A stretch of 64,000 nucleotides of DNA, from assembly GCA_965229605.1 (NCBI GenBank), contig OZ245892.1, forward strand, positions 1,364,001 to 1,428,000, written 5' to 3'. Made by a program: the position numbers and the translations under genes. This document shows, one piece after another, positions 32,208 through 40,881 of this stretch. Each line of letters starts with the position of its first letter. Within the stretch, counting starts at the first letter, position 1. The notes below the pieces were generated by a model, which was given only the letters and a program-made list of their open reading frames with translations, was not told the origin of the DNA and ran no database searches. The stretch is from G965229605 sp965229605. Lineage in GTDB: Bacteria; Pseudomonadota; Alphaproteobacteria; CBDDJK01.

Positions 32208-33557
32208 TTAGCCAGCTTGTTTTTGATCTATGCCAAGCAGCTTGAAACGCACGTCCGAAACCGCCTGAGCATGGGCGTCAAAACCCTCATATTCTGCAAA
32301 TATTTTTGTTTTGGGTCCCAAAAGACCAAGCCCCTGTTTATCCATACGACCAATTGAGGTGCGTTTTAAAAAATCATGCACCGACAAGGCGGAATGACTG
32401 CGGGCAGCTTGCCCGGTGGGCAAGACACAATTTGGTCCCATCATGTAATTTGCCGCTGATCCCGGTGTATATTCGCCAAGCAGGATTTCCCCGGCATTGC
32501 GGATAAAAGGAAGATGTTTTTCAGGGGCTTTCGACAGAATCTGCAAATGCTCCGGAGCATAGTCGTTGATAAAATCATAGGCCGTTTGCGGGTCCGGGGT
32601 CAGCAACAGCCCGCCTTGTGGACCTGAAAAAACAGCCTGCACGGCTTCGGCGCGCTCGGGCCGCAAAGCTGCGCAATAATCACCGATGACACGTTGAACC
32701 TCCTCAAGGAAAGTATCGCTCCAGCTGACAAGATAGGAAGAGCCATCGGTGCCATGTTCAGCCTCAATCAAAAAATCAAGCGCGGCAATCGACGGATCAG
32801 CCGTTTCATCAGCCATCAGCACCGCTTCGCTGGGACCGGCAGGCAGGCCCGGATCAATCTCGTCAACCAGCAGGCGTTTTGCCGCCAGGACCCAGGGGCT
32901 TCCCGGCCCCAGAAATTTGGCGCAGCGCGGGATTGGTCCAAGCCCAAGCGCAGCCGCCGTAACCGCCAGCCCGCCGCCGATTTTGGCAACTTTCTCAACC
33001 CCGGCCAGACGGGCTGCAACCAGCGTGGCATCATCTGCCCGGCCCCCTTTGTCGGGCGGGCTTAGAATAACTGGCGAGGGTACCCCGGCAACAATCGACG
33101 GAACCGCCGTCATCAGCGTTACTGAAGGAAACGCCCCCTTCCCGCGTGGAGAATAGAGCGCAACCGCATCAATCGGAGTCACTTTTTCGCCAACCGTGAC
33201 CCCCGGGTGAATCTCCATCTGAAATTCCATCTGCGGCATCTGGGCTTGATGAAATGTTCTGATCGTATCAGCCGCGAACGTCAGGACATCAATCAATTCT
33301 TTGTCCAGACGCGCGAAGGCCTGATCAAATTCTTCCGGGCTTGCCAGAAGCGTATCAGGGGTCAGCGGGGCCTGATCAATCTTTTGAATATAATGGCATA
33401 ATGCATCGACCCCGTTTTTGCGGATATCTGCGATGATCGGCGCCATTTTTTCAATATAGGGTTCAAGATTATCCTCTGTCCGCCGCAAGAGCCGGGCGCG
33501 ATCCGCAGGCTCCATATCCGCAAGGACATGGCGATTAAGGACAAGAGCCGTCATCAC
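32208..33557 (-). CDS. Divergent histidinol dehydrogenase homologue
   Basis: 449 residues with the full HisD fold: YSPRGKGAFPS, LPAGPSEAVLMADE and the catalytic Glu336-His337 in YAPEHLQIL. The zinc site is not canonical. By alignment with the Salmonella/E. coli enzyme (Gln259, His262, Asp360, His419), the Gln is Glu265, Asp is Asn370 (SAANYMMG) and only His268 and His429 remain; the active-site His of TNHVLPT is Cys377. It may be a HisD paralogue for another alcohol or amino alcohol, or a real but unusual HisD. No other his gene is nearby. It converges on the P1 peptidase gene. Confidence 0.8.
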   Translation of the reverse strand: MMTALVLNRHVLADMEPADRARLLRRTEDNLEPYIEKMAPIIADIRKNGVDALCHYIQKIDQAPLTPDTLLASPEEFDQAFARLDKELIDVLTFAADTIRTFHQAQMPQMEFQMEIHPGVTVGEKVTPIDAVALYSPRGKGAFPSVTLMTAVPSIVAGVPSPVILSPPDKGGRADDATLVAARLAGVEKVAKIGGGLAVTAAALGLGPIPRCAKFLGPGSPWVLAAKRLLVDEIDPGLPAGPSEAVLMADETADPSIAALDFLIEAEHGTDGSSYLVSWSDTFLEEVQRVIGDYCAALRPERAEAVQAVFSGPQGGLLLTPDPQTAYDFINDYAPEHLQILSKAPEKHLPFIRNAGEILLGEYTPGSAANYMMGPNCVLPTGQAARSHSALSVHDFLKRTSIGRMDKQGLGLLGPKTKIFAEYEGFDAHAQAVSDVRFKLLGIDQKQAG

Positions 33558-33565
33558 GTTATTCT

Positions 33566-34231
33566 TTATACTTCAACCAGGGATTTCTTTTTGCGTCGCC
33601 GGTTCATGCCGGAAAGAAAGCGCAGGCACCAGACATAGCCAAGCCAGCCTGAAAGGATAACCCACGGGATGCAGCCCATCATCATGGGTGCCCCCCAGAT
33701 AGCAAAAATCTGTTCGGTATAGAGCCAGAGCGATTCGATAAATCCGGAATCAGCCGCCATCACATCTTCCAGACGGGTGCGAAAAACATCAAAGCTGGTG
33801 AAAGGATCAGGGTCGCGCATCATCACATTTCCGGTGACCAGAAACATATAATAGAAAAAGGGCGCGGTGAGGACGTTGGAGACCCAGGTCCAGGCCATGG
33901 CGACCAACAGGTTAAAGGTAAAGCGCGGGGCGGCAAGTTTTGCCAGACTCCAGAGTGCTGCCACCAGAAGCATCTGAATCCCGACGGTTGGGGTAAAGGC
34001 ACAGGCCAGACCGATAGCGACTCCGCGGGCTGTCCAGGCTGGATTGCGCCGCCCGCGTTTGATCGGGATAATGAGGCGATAATGGACAAGCCGGGCCAGC
34101 AGATCAAGCATCGTGCGCTCTTCCTTGACCGCCCAGCGGCGCACATTGGTGACCACGCGGGTTGGTGTCAGGGGTGGTTTCCTATGGGTCCTGAGCCTGG
34201 TTCGCCGGTTATTTGTTGGAGGCGTGGTCAT
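33566..34231 (-). CDS. DUF2062 membrane protein
   Basis: About 221 residues. A basic N-terminal part (NRRTRLRTHRKPP) is followed by the DUF2062 core with RGVAIGLACAFTPTVGIQM and several hydrophobic helices (LLVAALWSLAKLAAP, VSNVLTAPFFYYMFLVTG). It is an inner-membrane protein of unknown function. ATG 34231 avoids overlap with leuB; ATG 34267 would overlap it by 26 bases. It lies between leuB (upstream) and the HisD homologue (8-base gap downstream), probably in one transcript. Confidence 0.8.
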   Translation of the reverse strand: MTTPPTNNRRTRLRTHRKPPLTPTRVVTNVRRWAVKEERTMLDLLARLVHYRLIIPIKRGRRNPAWTARGVAIGLACAFTPTVGIQMLLVAALWSLAKLAAPRFTFNLLVAMAWTWVSNVLTAPFFYYMFLVTGNVMMRDPDPFTSFDVFRTRLEDVMAADSGFIESLWLYTEQIFAIWGAPMMMGCIPWVILSGWLGYVWCLRFLSGMNRRRKKKSLVEV

Positions 34232-34241
34232 ATCCAGGATA

Positions 34242-35369
34242 TTAAAGCTCGGCGGCAATCGCCGCACCCATTTCGCGGGTGGACAAACTTCTTGTGCCCT
34301 CTTCTTTTATATCAGCCGTGCGGGCCCCTTTAGCCAAAGCAGACTGGATCGCCTGTTCAATTTTATCAGCAACATTATGCAGATCAAAACTGTAGCGCAA
34401 ACACATGGCAAAGGACAGAATCATGGCAGAAGGATTGGCCAGCCCTTTTCCGGCAATATCAGGCGCACTGCCATGCACGGGCTCATAAAGGGCGTGACGT
34501 TTTCCGGCTGCATCGGCTGCGCCAAGCGAGGCCGACGGCAACATGCCAAGTGATCCGGTCAGCATGGCGGCACAATCTGATAAAAGATCGCCGAACAGAT
34601 TATCGGTGACAATGACATCAAATTGTTTAGGCCAGCGCACCAGCTGCATCGCGCAATTATCGGCATACATATGGGCAAGCTCGATATCGCTATAGCCTGC
34701 TTTTTGCTGGTATTCACTGACAACCTCACGCCAGAAAGCCCCGGTTTCCATGACATTGGCTTTTTCAACAGAATGCAGGCGACTGCTGCGTTTTTGGGCC
34801 AGAGAAAAAGCCGCATCGGCAACCCGCTCAATTTCTGCGCGGGTATAGGACTGGGTGTCAATGCAACGCTCCTGTCTGCCTTCTGGACCTTCAAATGTCT
34901 GCATCCCGCGTGGCTGGCCAAAATAGACCCCGGCTGTCAATTCGCGGACAAAAAGGATATCCAGCCCTTCAATCACCTCCCGCTTGAGGCTCGACGCATT
35001 CGCCAGCGCATCAAAAGCAATGGCCGGGCGCAAATTGGCAAAAAGATCAAGCTCCTTGCGCAAACGTAACAGCCCGGCTTCCGGCCTTTGCGCACGCGGC
35101 ACATTATCATACTGCGGGCCGCCAACCGCCCCGAACAAAACCGCATCCGCCGCTTTGGCTGCCACAATCGTCTCATCACGGACCGCAACTCTATGCGCAT
35201 CATAACAAGCCCCCCCTACCAGATCGCTGGTCAGCTCAAACTTCACCCCGGCTTGTTCCTCAACCCAGGGAATCAGGGCTTCGACCTCGGCCATAACTTC
35301 CGGGCCAATCCCGTCTCCTGGCAAAAGAAGCAGAGACTTTACATCAGAAGGACTTGTCTTTATGGTCAT
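34242..35369 (-). CDS. leuB: 3-isopropylmalate dehydrogenase
   Basis: Third step of leucine biosynthesis: oxidative decarboxylation of 3-isopropylmalate with NAD+. The N-terminus SLLLLPGDGIGPEVM and the nucleotide and metal region DNLFGDLLSDCAAMLTGSLG are diagnostic; substrate-binding Arg residues lie in LRLRKELDLFANLRP and FVRELTAGVYFG. ATG 35369 gives 375 residues and a family-like N-terminus; ATG 35399 would add ten. leuA, leuC and leuD are absent here. It diverges from sufE across about 100 bases. Confidence 0.95.
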   Translation of the reverse strand: MTIKTSPSDVKSLLLLPGDGIGPEVMAEVEALIPWVEEQAGVKFELTSDLVGGACYDAHRVAVRDETIVAAKAADAVLFGAVGGPQYDNVPRAQRPEAGLLRLRKELDLFANLRPAIAFDALANASSLKREVIEGLDILFVRELTAGVYFGQPRGMQTFEGPEGRQERCIDTQSYTRAEIERVADAAFSLAQKRSSRLHSVEKANVMETGAFWREVVSEYQQKAGYSDIELAHMYADNCAMQLVRWPKQFDVIVTDNLFGDLLSDCAAMLTGSLGMLPSASLGAADAAGKRHALYEPVHGSAPDIAGKGLANPSAMILSFAMCLRYSFDLHNVADKIEQAIQSALAKGARTADIKEEGTRSLSTREMGAAIAAEL

Positions 35370-35469
35370 AGCATTGCTTTCATTTGTAAGGGCTTTCATA
35401 TATAAGAACCGGCAGTAAATATTCTATATCAAGGCAGGACTGCAACTTCAAATCTGTAAACAAAATATC

Positions 35470-35889
35470 TTGGCAATTACTCCTGAAGAACTTGTTGAAA
35501 ATTTCTCCTTCCTCGAAACATGGGAAGAACGATATAGCCATATCATCGATCTGGGGAAAAAACTCCCGCCACTTGACCAGGAATTGAAAACAGACCAAAA
35601 CCGCCTGCAAGGATGCGTCTCAACCGTCTGGTTCAAAAGCACAGAATATACAAAAGCCAACCAGACCTGCCTCCACTTCGCCGCCGACAGCGATGCACTG
35701 ATCGTTAAAGGACTGATCGGCCTGCTGTTCGAACTCTGCCAGGACCAGCCAGCTACCCTGATCACGCAAATCCCCTTCGAAGAAACCATGGAACAAATCG
35801 GATTGTCCTCTCACCTCTCGCCAAACCGGCGCAGCGGATTTGCCTCCATGCTCGGCTATATCCGAAATGCCGCCAGCCAGGCCTCCTGA
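35470..35889 (+). CDS. sufE: Cysteine desulfuration protein SufE
   Basis: Takes the persulfide from SufS and passes it to SufBCD for Fe-S cluster assembly. The sulfur-accepting Cys is at position 49 in NRLQGCVSTVWF; the start helix TPEELVENFSFLETWEERY is also typical. 139 residues. The start is TTG at 35470; no ATG lies in frame at a suitable place, so expression may be low. No other suf gene is adjacent, a common arrangement in alphaproteobacteria. Confidence 0.93.
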   Translation: MAITPEELVENFSFLETWEERYSHIIDLGKKLPPLDQELKTDQNRLQGCVSTVWFKSTEYTKANQTCLHFAADSDALIVKGLIGLLFELCQDQPATLITQIPFEETMEQIGLSSHLSPNRRSGFASMLGYIRNAASQAS

Positions 35890-35922
35890 GCCCAAAACCC
35901 GCAAGCCAGAACTCCCGCAAAA

Positions 35923-36588
35923 ATGATCGCACCCCTTATTCAATGCGAATGGCACCTGGCCTGGCGCAGAGGTGGCGATTCAATCTTGCCTCTCGGATTT
36001 TTTATCCTTGCAGCCGGACTTTTCCCCTTGGCCCTCGGGCCAGATAGCGCGCAACTCGCCAAAGTGTCGGGCGGGGTGATCTGGGTGCTCGCCCTGCTTG
36101 CCGTCCTGCTGTCACTCGACCGATTCTTCGCCCTCGATACACAAGACGGAACACTGCCGCTCTTTGCCCTCTCCCCCCTGCCGCTCAGCCTGCTGGTCCT
36201 CGCCAAAGTGCTCGTCCACTGGCTGACAACCGGCCTGCCCGTCATTCTGCTGGCGCCCGTCCTGTCACTGCTGCTGCATTTTCCGCCACAGGACCTCGGC
36301 TATTTAATCGGCGGGCTGTTGCTGGGAACGCCAACCCTCAGCCTTATCGGGGCTATGGGGGCTGCCTTGAGCCTCGGCGCACGACGGGCCGGACTATTGA
36401 CCATCCTCCTGGTCTTGCCTTTCTATGCACCGGTTCTTATCTTTGCCATGACCGCTCTACAATCCGCAGCCAAAGGATTAACCGTGATATCCCACTTCTC
36501 TCTGCTCGCAGCTTTACTGGCACTCGGGCTGGCTCTGACCCCGCTGGCAACCGCCGCAGCCCTGCGCCAGGCCGTGCGCTATCGCTGA
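35923..36588 (+). CDS. ccmB: Heme exporter membrane protein CcmB
   Basis: Membrane subunit of the CcmAB(CDE) complex in system I cytochrome c maturation; with the ATPase CcmA it releases holo-CcmE from CcmCD. 221 residues with six hydrophobic segments, an N-terminal cytoplasmic CEWHLAWRRGGD segment, and FFALDTQDGTLPLFALSP as in the family. The usual partner ccmA does not precede it (sufE does) and ccmC does not follow it; the fusion gene starts 8 bases later. The other ccm genes must be elsewhere, if present. Confidence 0.9.
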   Translation: MIAPLIQCEWHLAWRRGGDSILPLGFFILAAGLFPLALGPDSAQLAKVSGGVIWVLALLAVLLSLDRFFALDTQDGTLPLFALSPLPLSLLVLAKVLVHWLTTGLPVILLAPVLSLLLHFPPQDLGYLIGGLLLGTPTLSLIGAMGAALSLGARRAGLLTILLVLPFYAPVLIFAMTALQSAAKGLTVISHFSLLAALLALGLALTPLATAAALRQAVRYR

Positions 36589-36596
36589 GGAACAGC

Positions 36597-38126
36597 ATGT
36601 TGCCTGATTTTTCCATCTTCCCAAAAATCCGCGCGCTGGTAATCGCCTGTATGGTCTTTATAAGTGCAGGAACCTTGCAGGGAACTTTAGCTGCCAACGA
36701 AAAAGATTCTTTTATTGTGGCGGGCAGTATCCCGCCCATCCATTCGCTGATTGCTTCCATCATGCAGGGGGTGGAAACACCGCTTTTGCTTGCACCCAAC
36801 AGCCTGCTTCATGAAAATGCAACGCAAGAAATTGACCTTGTTATTGCCACATCACAAACCCTTGAGCCTGATTTAAAAGCAGATGGGCAGGTCCATTGGC
36901 TGGCAGATAACCCAGACATTATACTTTACCCTGATCGGGATGCAGGGGTTTGGCAGAATGAACAGAATCCTCCTTTAACAGAAAAAGATCGCGCTGGTGC
37001 CGACCCTTATTTTTGGCTCTCTGTTGAAAATGGAAAGATTATGGCCCGGGAGATTGCCGGTTTATTGGCAAAAGCTGATCCCGCAAATGCTGAAAATTTT
37101 GCCCGCAATGCTGGTCAGATGGCTGCGCGTCTGTCCGCCATTGATGCATCCCTGCGGACATTGCTGGCACCTGTTTCCAAAGAGAATTACGTTATCTTTC
37201 ATGATACATTACAATATTTTGAGCAACGCTACGACCTCAGCCCGACAGGATCGCTGGTCGCAAAAGCCAATCAGCAAGACCCAAGCCCGTTCTCTGTGCG
37301 GGGTCTGGTGACGGTTTTGCGGGCGAATGGTCCTGAGCGCGGCTGTCTCTTTTCCCAATATGACATAGAATCGCCTCTCTTTGCCCGTATGGCAGACATG
37401 TCCGGCTTGCCAACACAAGAGTTTGATCCGCTGGGAGAAAGCCTGCAAGAAGGCCCGGCACTCTATCCAGCACTTTTGCTTCAAACAGGGGTACGAATCC
37501 GGGAATGTCTTGATCGAAAGTTCAATATGGACGGAGCCAATGAAGCACAGGACTCGATCCGCATCCTCGCCCTTGGGGACAGTCTGACCGCAGGCTATGG
37601 GCTGGACAAGCGTGATGGATTGGTCGAGCAGTTAAAAGCCCGGCTTGTTGCACCACTGGCCAGACAAAACCAGAAGGTTGAAGTGGTTGATGCCGGTGTT
37701 TCCGGCGATACAACGGCTGGCGGGCGATCCCGCATAGGCTGGCTTTTAGGCGATGGGCCTTATGATCTTGTGCTTGTCGGGCTTGGCGGAAATGACGGGC
37801 TGCGCGGGCTTGAGCCAGCAGCCGTGCAGGCAAATCTGGCGGCGATACTGGAGACCCTTAAAGCGGAAAAAACCCCTGCCCTGTTGCTTGGCATGAAAGC
37901 CCCGCCGAATTTCGGCGAATCCTATACCACAGACTTTGATCAGATATTTCCAGACCTTGCCAATGAATATGGCGTTTTGCACTATCCTTTTATGCTTGAT
38001 GGTGTCGCTGCTATCCCGTCCCTGAATCTGCCAGACGGCATCCATCCTAATCAGGAGGGCATTCGCATTATTGCTGAATCACTGGCCCCCTATGTGCTGG
38101 CCCTTATTCAGAGCGAAGACCGGTAA
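36597..38126 (+). CDS. Fusion of ZnuA-like metal-binding domain and SGNH hydrolase (TesA-like)
   Basis: 509 residues. A signal peptide covers about 1-33. Residues 37-305 follow the ZnuA/cluster A-I fold: SIPPIHSLIASIMQGVETP, candidate ligands His72, His202 (IFHDTLQYFE) and Asp277 (EFDPLG). The second His of the usual DPHxWLS is Tyr138 (DPYFWLS), so metal binding is probably altered. Residues 320-505 are a TesA/arylesterase-type SGNH hydrolase, apparently intact: ALGDSLTAGYGL (Ser329), Gly370 (VSGDTT), Asn399 (GLGGND) and DGIHPN (Asp480, His483). The start ATG has GAGGA upstream. It is likely periplasmic. No known family with this architecture comes to mind. It overlaps a convergent gene by 23 bases. 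Confidence 0.85.
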   Translation: MLPDFSIFPKIRALVIACMVFISAGTLQGTLAANEKDSFIVAGSIPPIHSLIASIMQGVETPLLLAPNSLLHENATQEIDLVIATSQTLEPDLKADGQVHWLADNPDIILYPDRDAGVWQNEQNPPLTEKDRAGADPYFWLSVENGKIMAREIAGLLAKADPANAENFARNAGQMAARLSAIDASLRTLLAPVSKENYVIFHDTLQYFEQRYDLSPTGSLVAKANQQDPSPFSVRGLVTVLRANGPERGCLFSQYDIESPLFARMADMSGLPTQEFDPLGESLQEGPALYPALLLQTGVRIRECLDRKFNMDGANEAQDSIRILALGDSLTAGYGLDKRDGLVEQLKARLVAPLARQNQKVEVVDAGVSGDTTAGGRSRIGWLLGDGPYDLVLVGLGGNDGLRGLEPAAVQANLAAILETLKAEKTPALLLGMKAPPNFGESYTTDFDQIFPDLANEYGVLHYPFMLDGVAAIPSLNLPDGIHPNQEGIRIIAESLAPYVLALIQSEDR

Positions 38127-38832
38127 CCGCATCGCCGACAAAGGGATTGCTGTCACGCTCTTCACTAAACGTCGACATCGGCCCATGGCCCGGCACAAAC
38201 CAGACATCCCGGCCAAGCGGCCATAGATGATCAATGACCGAGCGGATTAAATCGTCATGGCTGCTGCGCGGAAAATCGGTGCGCCCAATAGAACCTTTAA
38301 ACAGCACATCCCCGACCTGCGCAAAACGTGCGGGTTCATTATAAAAAATAACATGCCCCGGCGTATGGCCCGGGCAATGGAAAACCGAAAATTCAAACGG
38401 CCCGACCTCCACCTTGTCCCCGTGATCGAGCCAGCGATCTGGCACAAAAGTCCGGCAATGACCGACACCAAACATCACCCCGTCGCTTTCAATCCGGTCA
38501 ATCCAGAATTGATCAGCGCGATGCGGGCCTTCAATCGGCACTGAAAAATGATCTTTTATATCCTGAACAGCCCCGGCGTGATCAACATGTGCGTGGGTGA
38601 GCAGAATTTTAACCAGATCAATATTCTGGCTTTCAATGGCAGCGATGATACGCTCTGGCTCTCCACCGGGGTCAATCACAGCCCCCTGCCCGGTCGATTG
38701 AGACCAGACCAATGTGCAGTTCTGCTGTAGAGGCGTAACCGGAAGAACAGCGACTTTTAAGTCTTGTTCAGGTAAATCCTGTTTATCCGGGGAATTTTCA
38801 GCATCCGCAGCCATGAAATAATCATGCAACAA
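38104..38832 (-). CDS. MBL-fold metallo-hydrolase (glyoxalase II-like)
   Basis: 242 residues. The metallo-beta-lactamase motif is LTHAHVDHAG, with further ligands in FHCPGHTPGHV, VLFKGSIGRTD and FVPGHGPMS. It is closest in layout to YcbL/GloB-type hydrolases of thioesters. The N-terminal 25 residues are acidic and unconserved, so ATG 38814 is an alternative start. The last 23 bases overlap the convergent fusion gene. It follows the HIT gene on the same strand. Confidence 0.88.
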   Translation of the reverse strand: MLHDYFMAADAENSPDKQDLPEQDLKVAVLPVTPLQQNCTLVWSQSTGQGAVIDPGGEPERIIAAIESQNIDLVKILLTHAHVDHAGAVQDIKDHFSVPIEGPHRADQFWIDRIESDGVMFGVGHCRTFVPDRWLDHGDKVEVGPFEFSVFHCPGHTPGHVIFYNEPARFAQVGDVLFKGSIGRTDFPRSSHDDLIRSVIDHLWPLGRDVWFVPGHGPMSTFSEERDSNPFVGDAVTGLRSE

Positions 38833-38851
38833 GGGGCTTAGGGTCAGGACC

Positions 38852-39220
38852 CTAGTTTTCCGTTAAAGGCAGCATGGCCTTTAAATCTGTTCCCCCCAAA
38901 ATGTGAAGGTGCATATGCGGGACTTCCTGGCGGGCATCGCGGCCATGATTGGTAATGGTGCGGTATCCGCTTTCAGCGACTCCGGCTTCTGCTGCAATAT
39001 GCGGGATTGCCCGCATAAATCCGGCAATTTCGGCTTCGGTTGCTCTTTCGTAAAAATCCTGCGTTGAAACATAAGACCCTTTGGGAATAATCAGAATATG
39101 CACGGGGGCACGGGGGCTTATATCCCGAAAAGCCAGCACATATGAATCTTCATAGACCTTGTCACAGGGAATTTCGCCACGCAGGATTTTGGCGAAAATA
39201 TTATTTTGATCATAAGCCAC
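38852..39220 (-). CDS. HIT-family protein (HinT-like)
   Basis: 122 residues. The histidine triad HMHLHILGG near the C-terminus is the active site of HinT-type purine nucleoside phosphoramidases. The N-terminal NIFAKILRGEIPCDKVYEDSYVLAFRD and the PVHILIIPK strand are also typical. It is cytoplasmic and its physiological substrate is unknown. It lies between a lipoprotein gene (9-base gap upstream) and the MBL hydrolase. Confidence 0.93.
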   Translation of the reverse strand: MAYDQNNIFAKILRGEIPCDKVYEDSYVLAFRDISPRAPVHILIIPKGSYVSTQDFYERATEAEIAGFMRAIPHIAAEAGVAESGYRTITNHGRDARQEVPHMHLHILGGTDLKAMLPLTEN

Positions 39221-39229
39221 TTTTTATCT

Positions 39230-39883
39230 TCAGTTTGTTGGCTGAATAACCGTGACGCCTTCGGTCGGGGCAGCCTCTGGCGGGTTTGGCAGGGCTGGAC
39301 GGAAGTTTTCTGGCTGCAGAGGCACAGGAATATAGGCGCCTTGCCGTTGCAATTCGGCATTTGTTGGCCCGGCCGGGGAGACAACCACATCAATTTCGCT
39401 GCCTCTGTCAAGCGGTTGCACCCGCACGGTTGCGTAGCGTTTACGGTTAACATAGGTGATTGATGTCCGGCGAGAGCGCACAATAGCGGTTTCCACCCAA
39501 CCATATTGCGGCATGGTCTGGCGCATGAACTGCACCAACTGAATAGGTTGATATTCTTGCGAGGTCATGACCACCTGTCCGGTCCAGGCTTCATCGGCCC
39601 CGACAATCACGGTATCGCTTAGAGAGACAACGGCCCCGCTTGGAACCGGCAGGCCTGGAATGCTGAGCACATTGGGTGGAATGAGGCTCAGTGTTCCGTC
39701 TTCTGATTGCGGTTGCGTGGCATTGACCGGCGGGGAATTTCCGGTGACGACGGTCTGCGCCTGATTAGGGATAGCGCATCCGACAAGCACGAAAAGCAAA
39801 CAGCAAGCGATTACTGCTTTTTGAACATATCTCCAGCTTTGAAAATCGTTCCAGATTAAGGCCTGTTGTGGTCTTGCAGCCAT
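39230..39883 (-). CDS. Putative lipoprotein of unknown function
   Basis: 217 residues. A signal peptide with lipobox FVLVGC (Cys near residue 36) indicates a lipoprotein. The mature part has a Pro/Asn-rich linker, a compact domain with QLVQFMRQTMPQYGWVETA and RKRYATVRVQPLDRGSEIDVVVSP, and a Pro-rich tail. I do not recognise a named family. It sits where ftsA would be expected after ftsQ, with a gap of 116 bases that holds no gene. Confidence 0.6.
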   Translation of the reverse strand: MAARPQQALIWNDFQSWRYVQKAVIACCLLFVLVGCAIPNQAQTVVTGNSPPVNATQPQSEDGTLSLIPPNVLSIPGLPVPSGAVVSLSDTVIVGADEAWTGQVVMTSQEYQPIQLVQFMRQTMPQYGWVETAIVRSRRTSITYVNRKRYATVRVQPLDRGSEIDVVVSPAGPTNAELQRQGAYIPVPLQPENFRPALPNPPEAAPTEGVTVIQPTN

Positions 39884-39999
39884 TGGATTATCGCCTGTTA
39901 GATGGTTTACTGACTGTTTCAGTTATTTACCATGACCAGAGTCGTCTTGTCATGCAACATGTAATCCAAGAATTTCCAAGTCTCTGTTATAGCATTTGC

Positions 40000-40881
40000 T
40001 CAGCCGTGTTGCAAAGCAGGATGTGGGCGTAGAATAATCCGGTCTGGAAGGCGCAAGTCTATGATGGCAAGCTGTGTGAGGTCAAGCTGTTGGTCACTGA
40101 GCAGGTTATGCAAGCGTTCAAAGGCCTGATGGGTTCCTTGTGCCGGGAGTTTGACGGTCAGGCGATCATCAAGATAGAGGTCCCATCGTCTGTTTCCAAC
40201 GCGCGAGGCCGCCGTCATACGGGTAAAGACGGCTGGATTGGTTTCAAGGTGAGCAATCAGGGTTGCGGCAGCCTGTTCGGCGCCTGGTCCGGCGACCAGC
40301 GGCAGGGAGGCAAAGCGTGCATCGGGGTCTTTGATGATGACTTCGCCTGATTCATCGATCAGGTAATATTGCCCTTTATGCTGCCATAGAGCGAGCGGGC
40401 GGCGTTCCTGAATAGAAATATGGAGCTGGCCGGGCAGCCAGATACGCTGCACGCGGGCTTTTTCGACCCAGCCCAGGTTTTCAAGTTTTTCTTTTGCGGT
40501 GGCGAGTTCAAGTCGATACATCGGAGTTCCGGCTGGCGCCTCCAGAGCCTCCAGGATAGCGGACTTGGGGGTAAAGTGATGGTTTTCAACGTAAATTTGC
40601 TGGACGTGCAGGCCCAGTTTTTGGGACCAGCGATCTGCTGTCTCGTGGCGATAGGCTTCGATCCGGCCAAGCAACTCAAGCCCGCCGGGAAGGACCGGCG
40701 CAAACTGGTAAAAACTGGCCACCATCAATCCGCATAGACCGGTGACCATGACCAGGGTTACTTTAAGTTTGGAGGGGCCGGAGAAGGGCCATAACCCCCG
40801 CAACCGTTGCGGCTTCAAATGGTCTTTATCTGCAAGCCCTTTATCGGCAAGTGGCGTATGTTCAGCTTCGTTTATAGGCAT
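40000..40881 (-). CDS. ftsQ: Cell division protein FtsQ
   Basis: Bitopic divisome protein linking early and late division proteins with FtsL and FtsB. 293 residues: a cytoplasmic tail of about 35, a membrane segment (LKVTLVMVTGLCGLMVASFY), then the periplasmic POTRA domain starting LGLHVQQIYVENHHFT and the FtsQ domain (WVEKARVQRIWLPGQLHISIQERRPLALW). The gene overlaps the ddl 3' end by 20 bases. It is the last gene of this dcw cluster; ftsA and ftsZ do not follow. Confidence 0.93.
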   Translation of the reverse strand: MPINEAEHTPLADKGLADKDHLKPQRLRGLWPFSGPSKLKVTLVMVTGLCGLMVASFYQFAPVLPGGLELLGRIEAYRHETADRWSQKLGLHVQQIYVENHHFTPKSAILEALEAPAGTPMYRLELATAKEKLENLGWVEKARVQRIWLPGQLHISIQERRPLALWQHKGQYYLIDESGEVIIKDPDARFASLPLVAGPGAEQAAATLIAHLETNPAVFTRMTAASRVGNRRWDLYLDDRLTVKLPAQGTHQAFERLHNLLSDQQLDLTQLAIIDLRLPDRIILRPHPALQHG

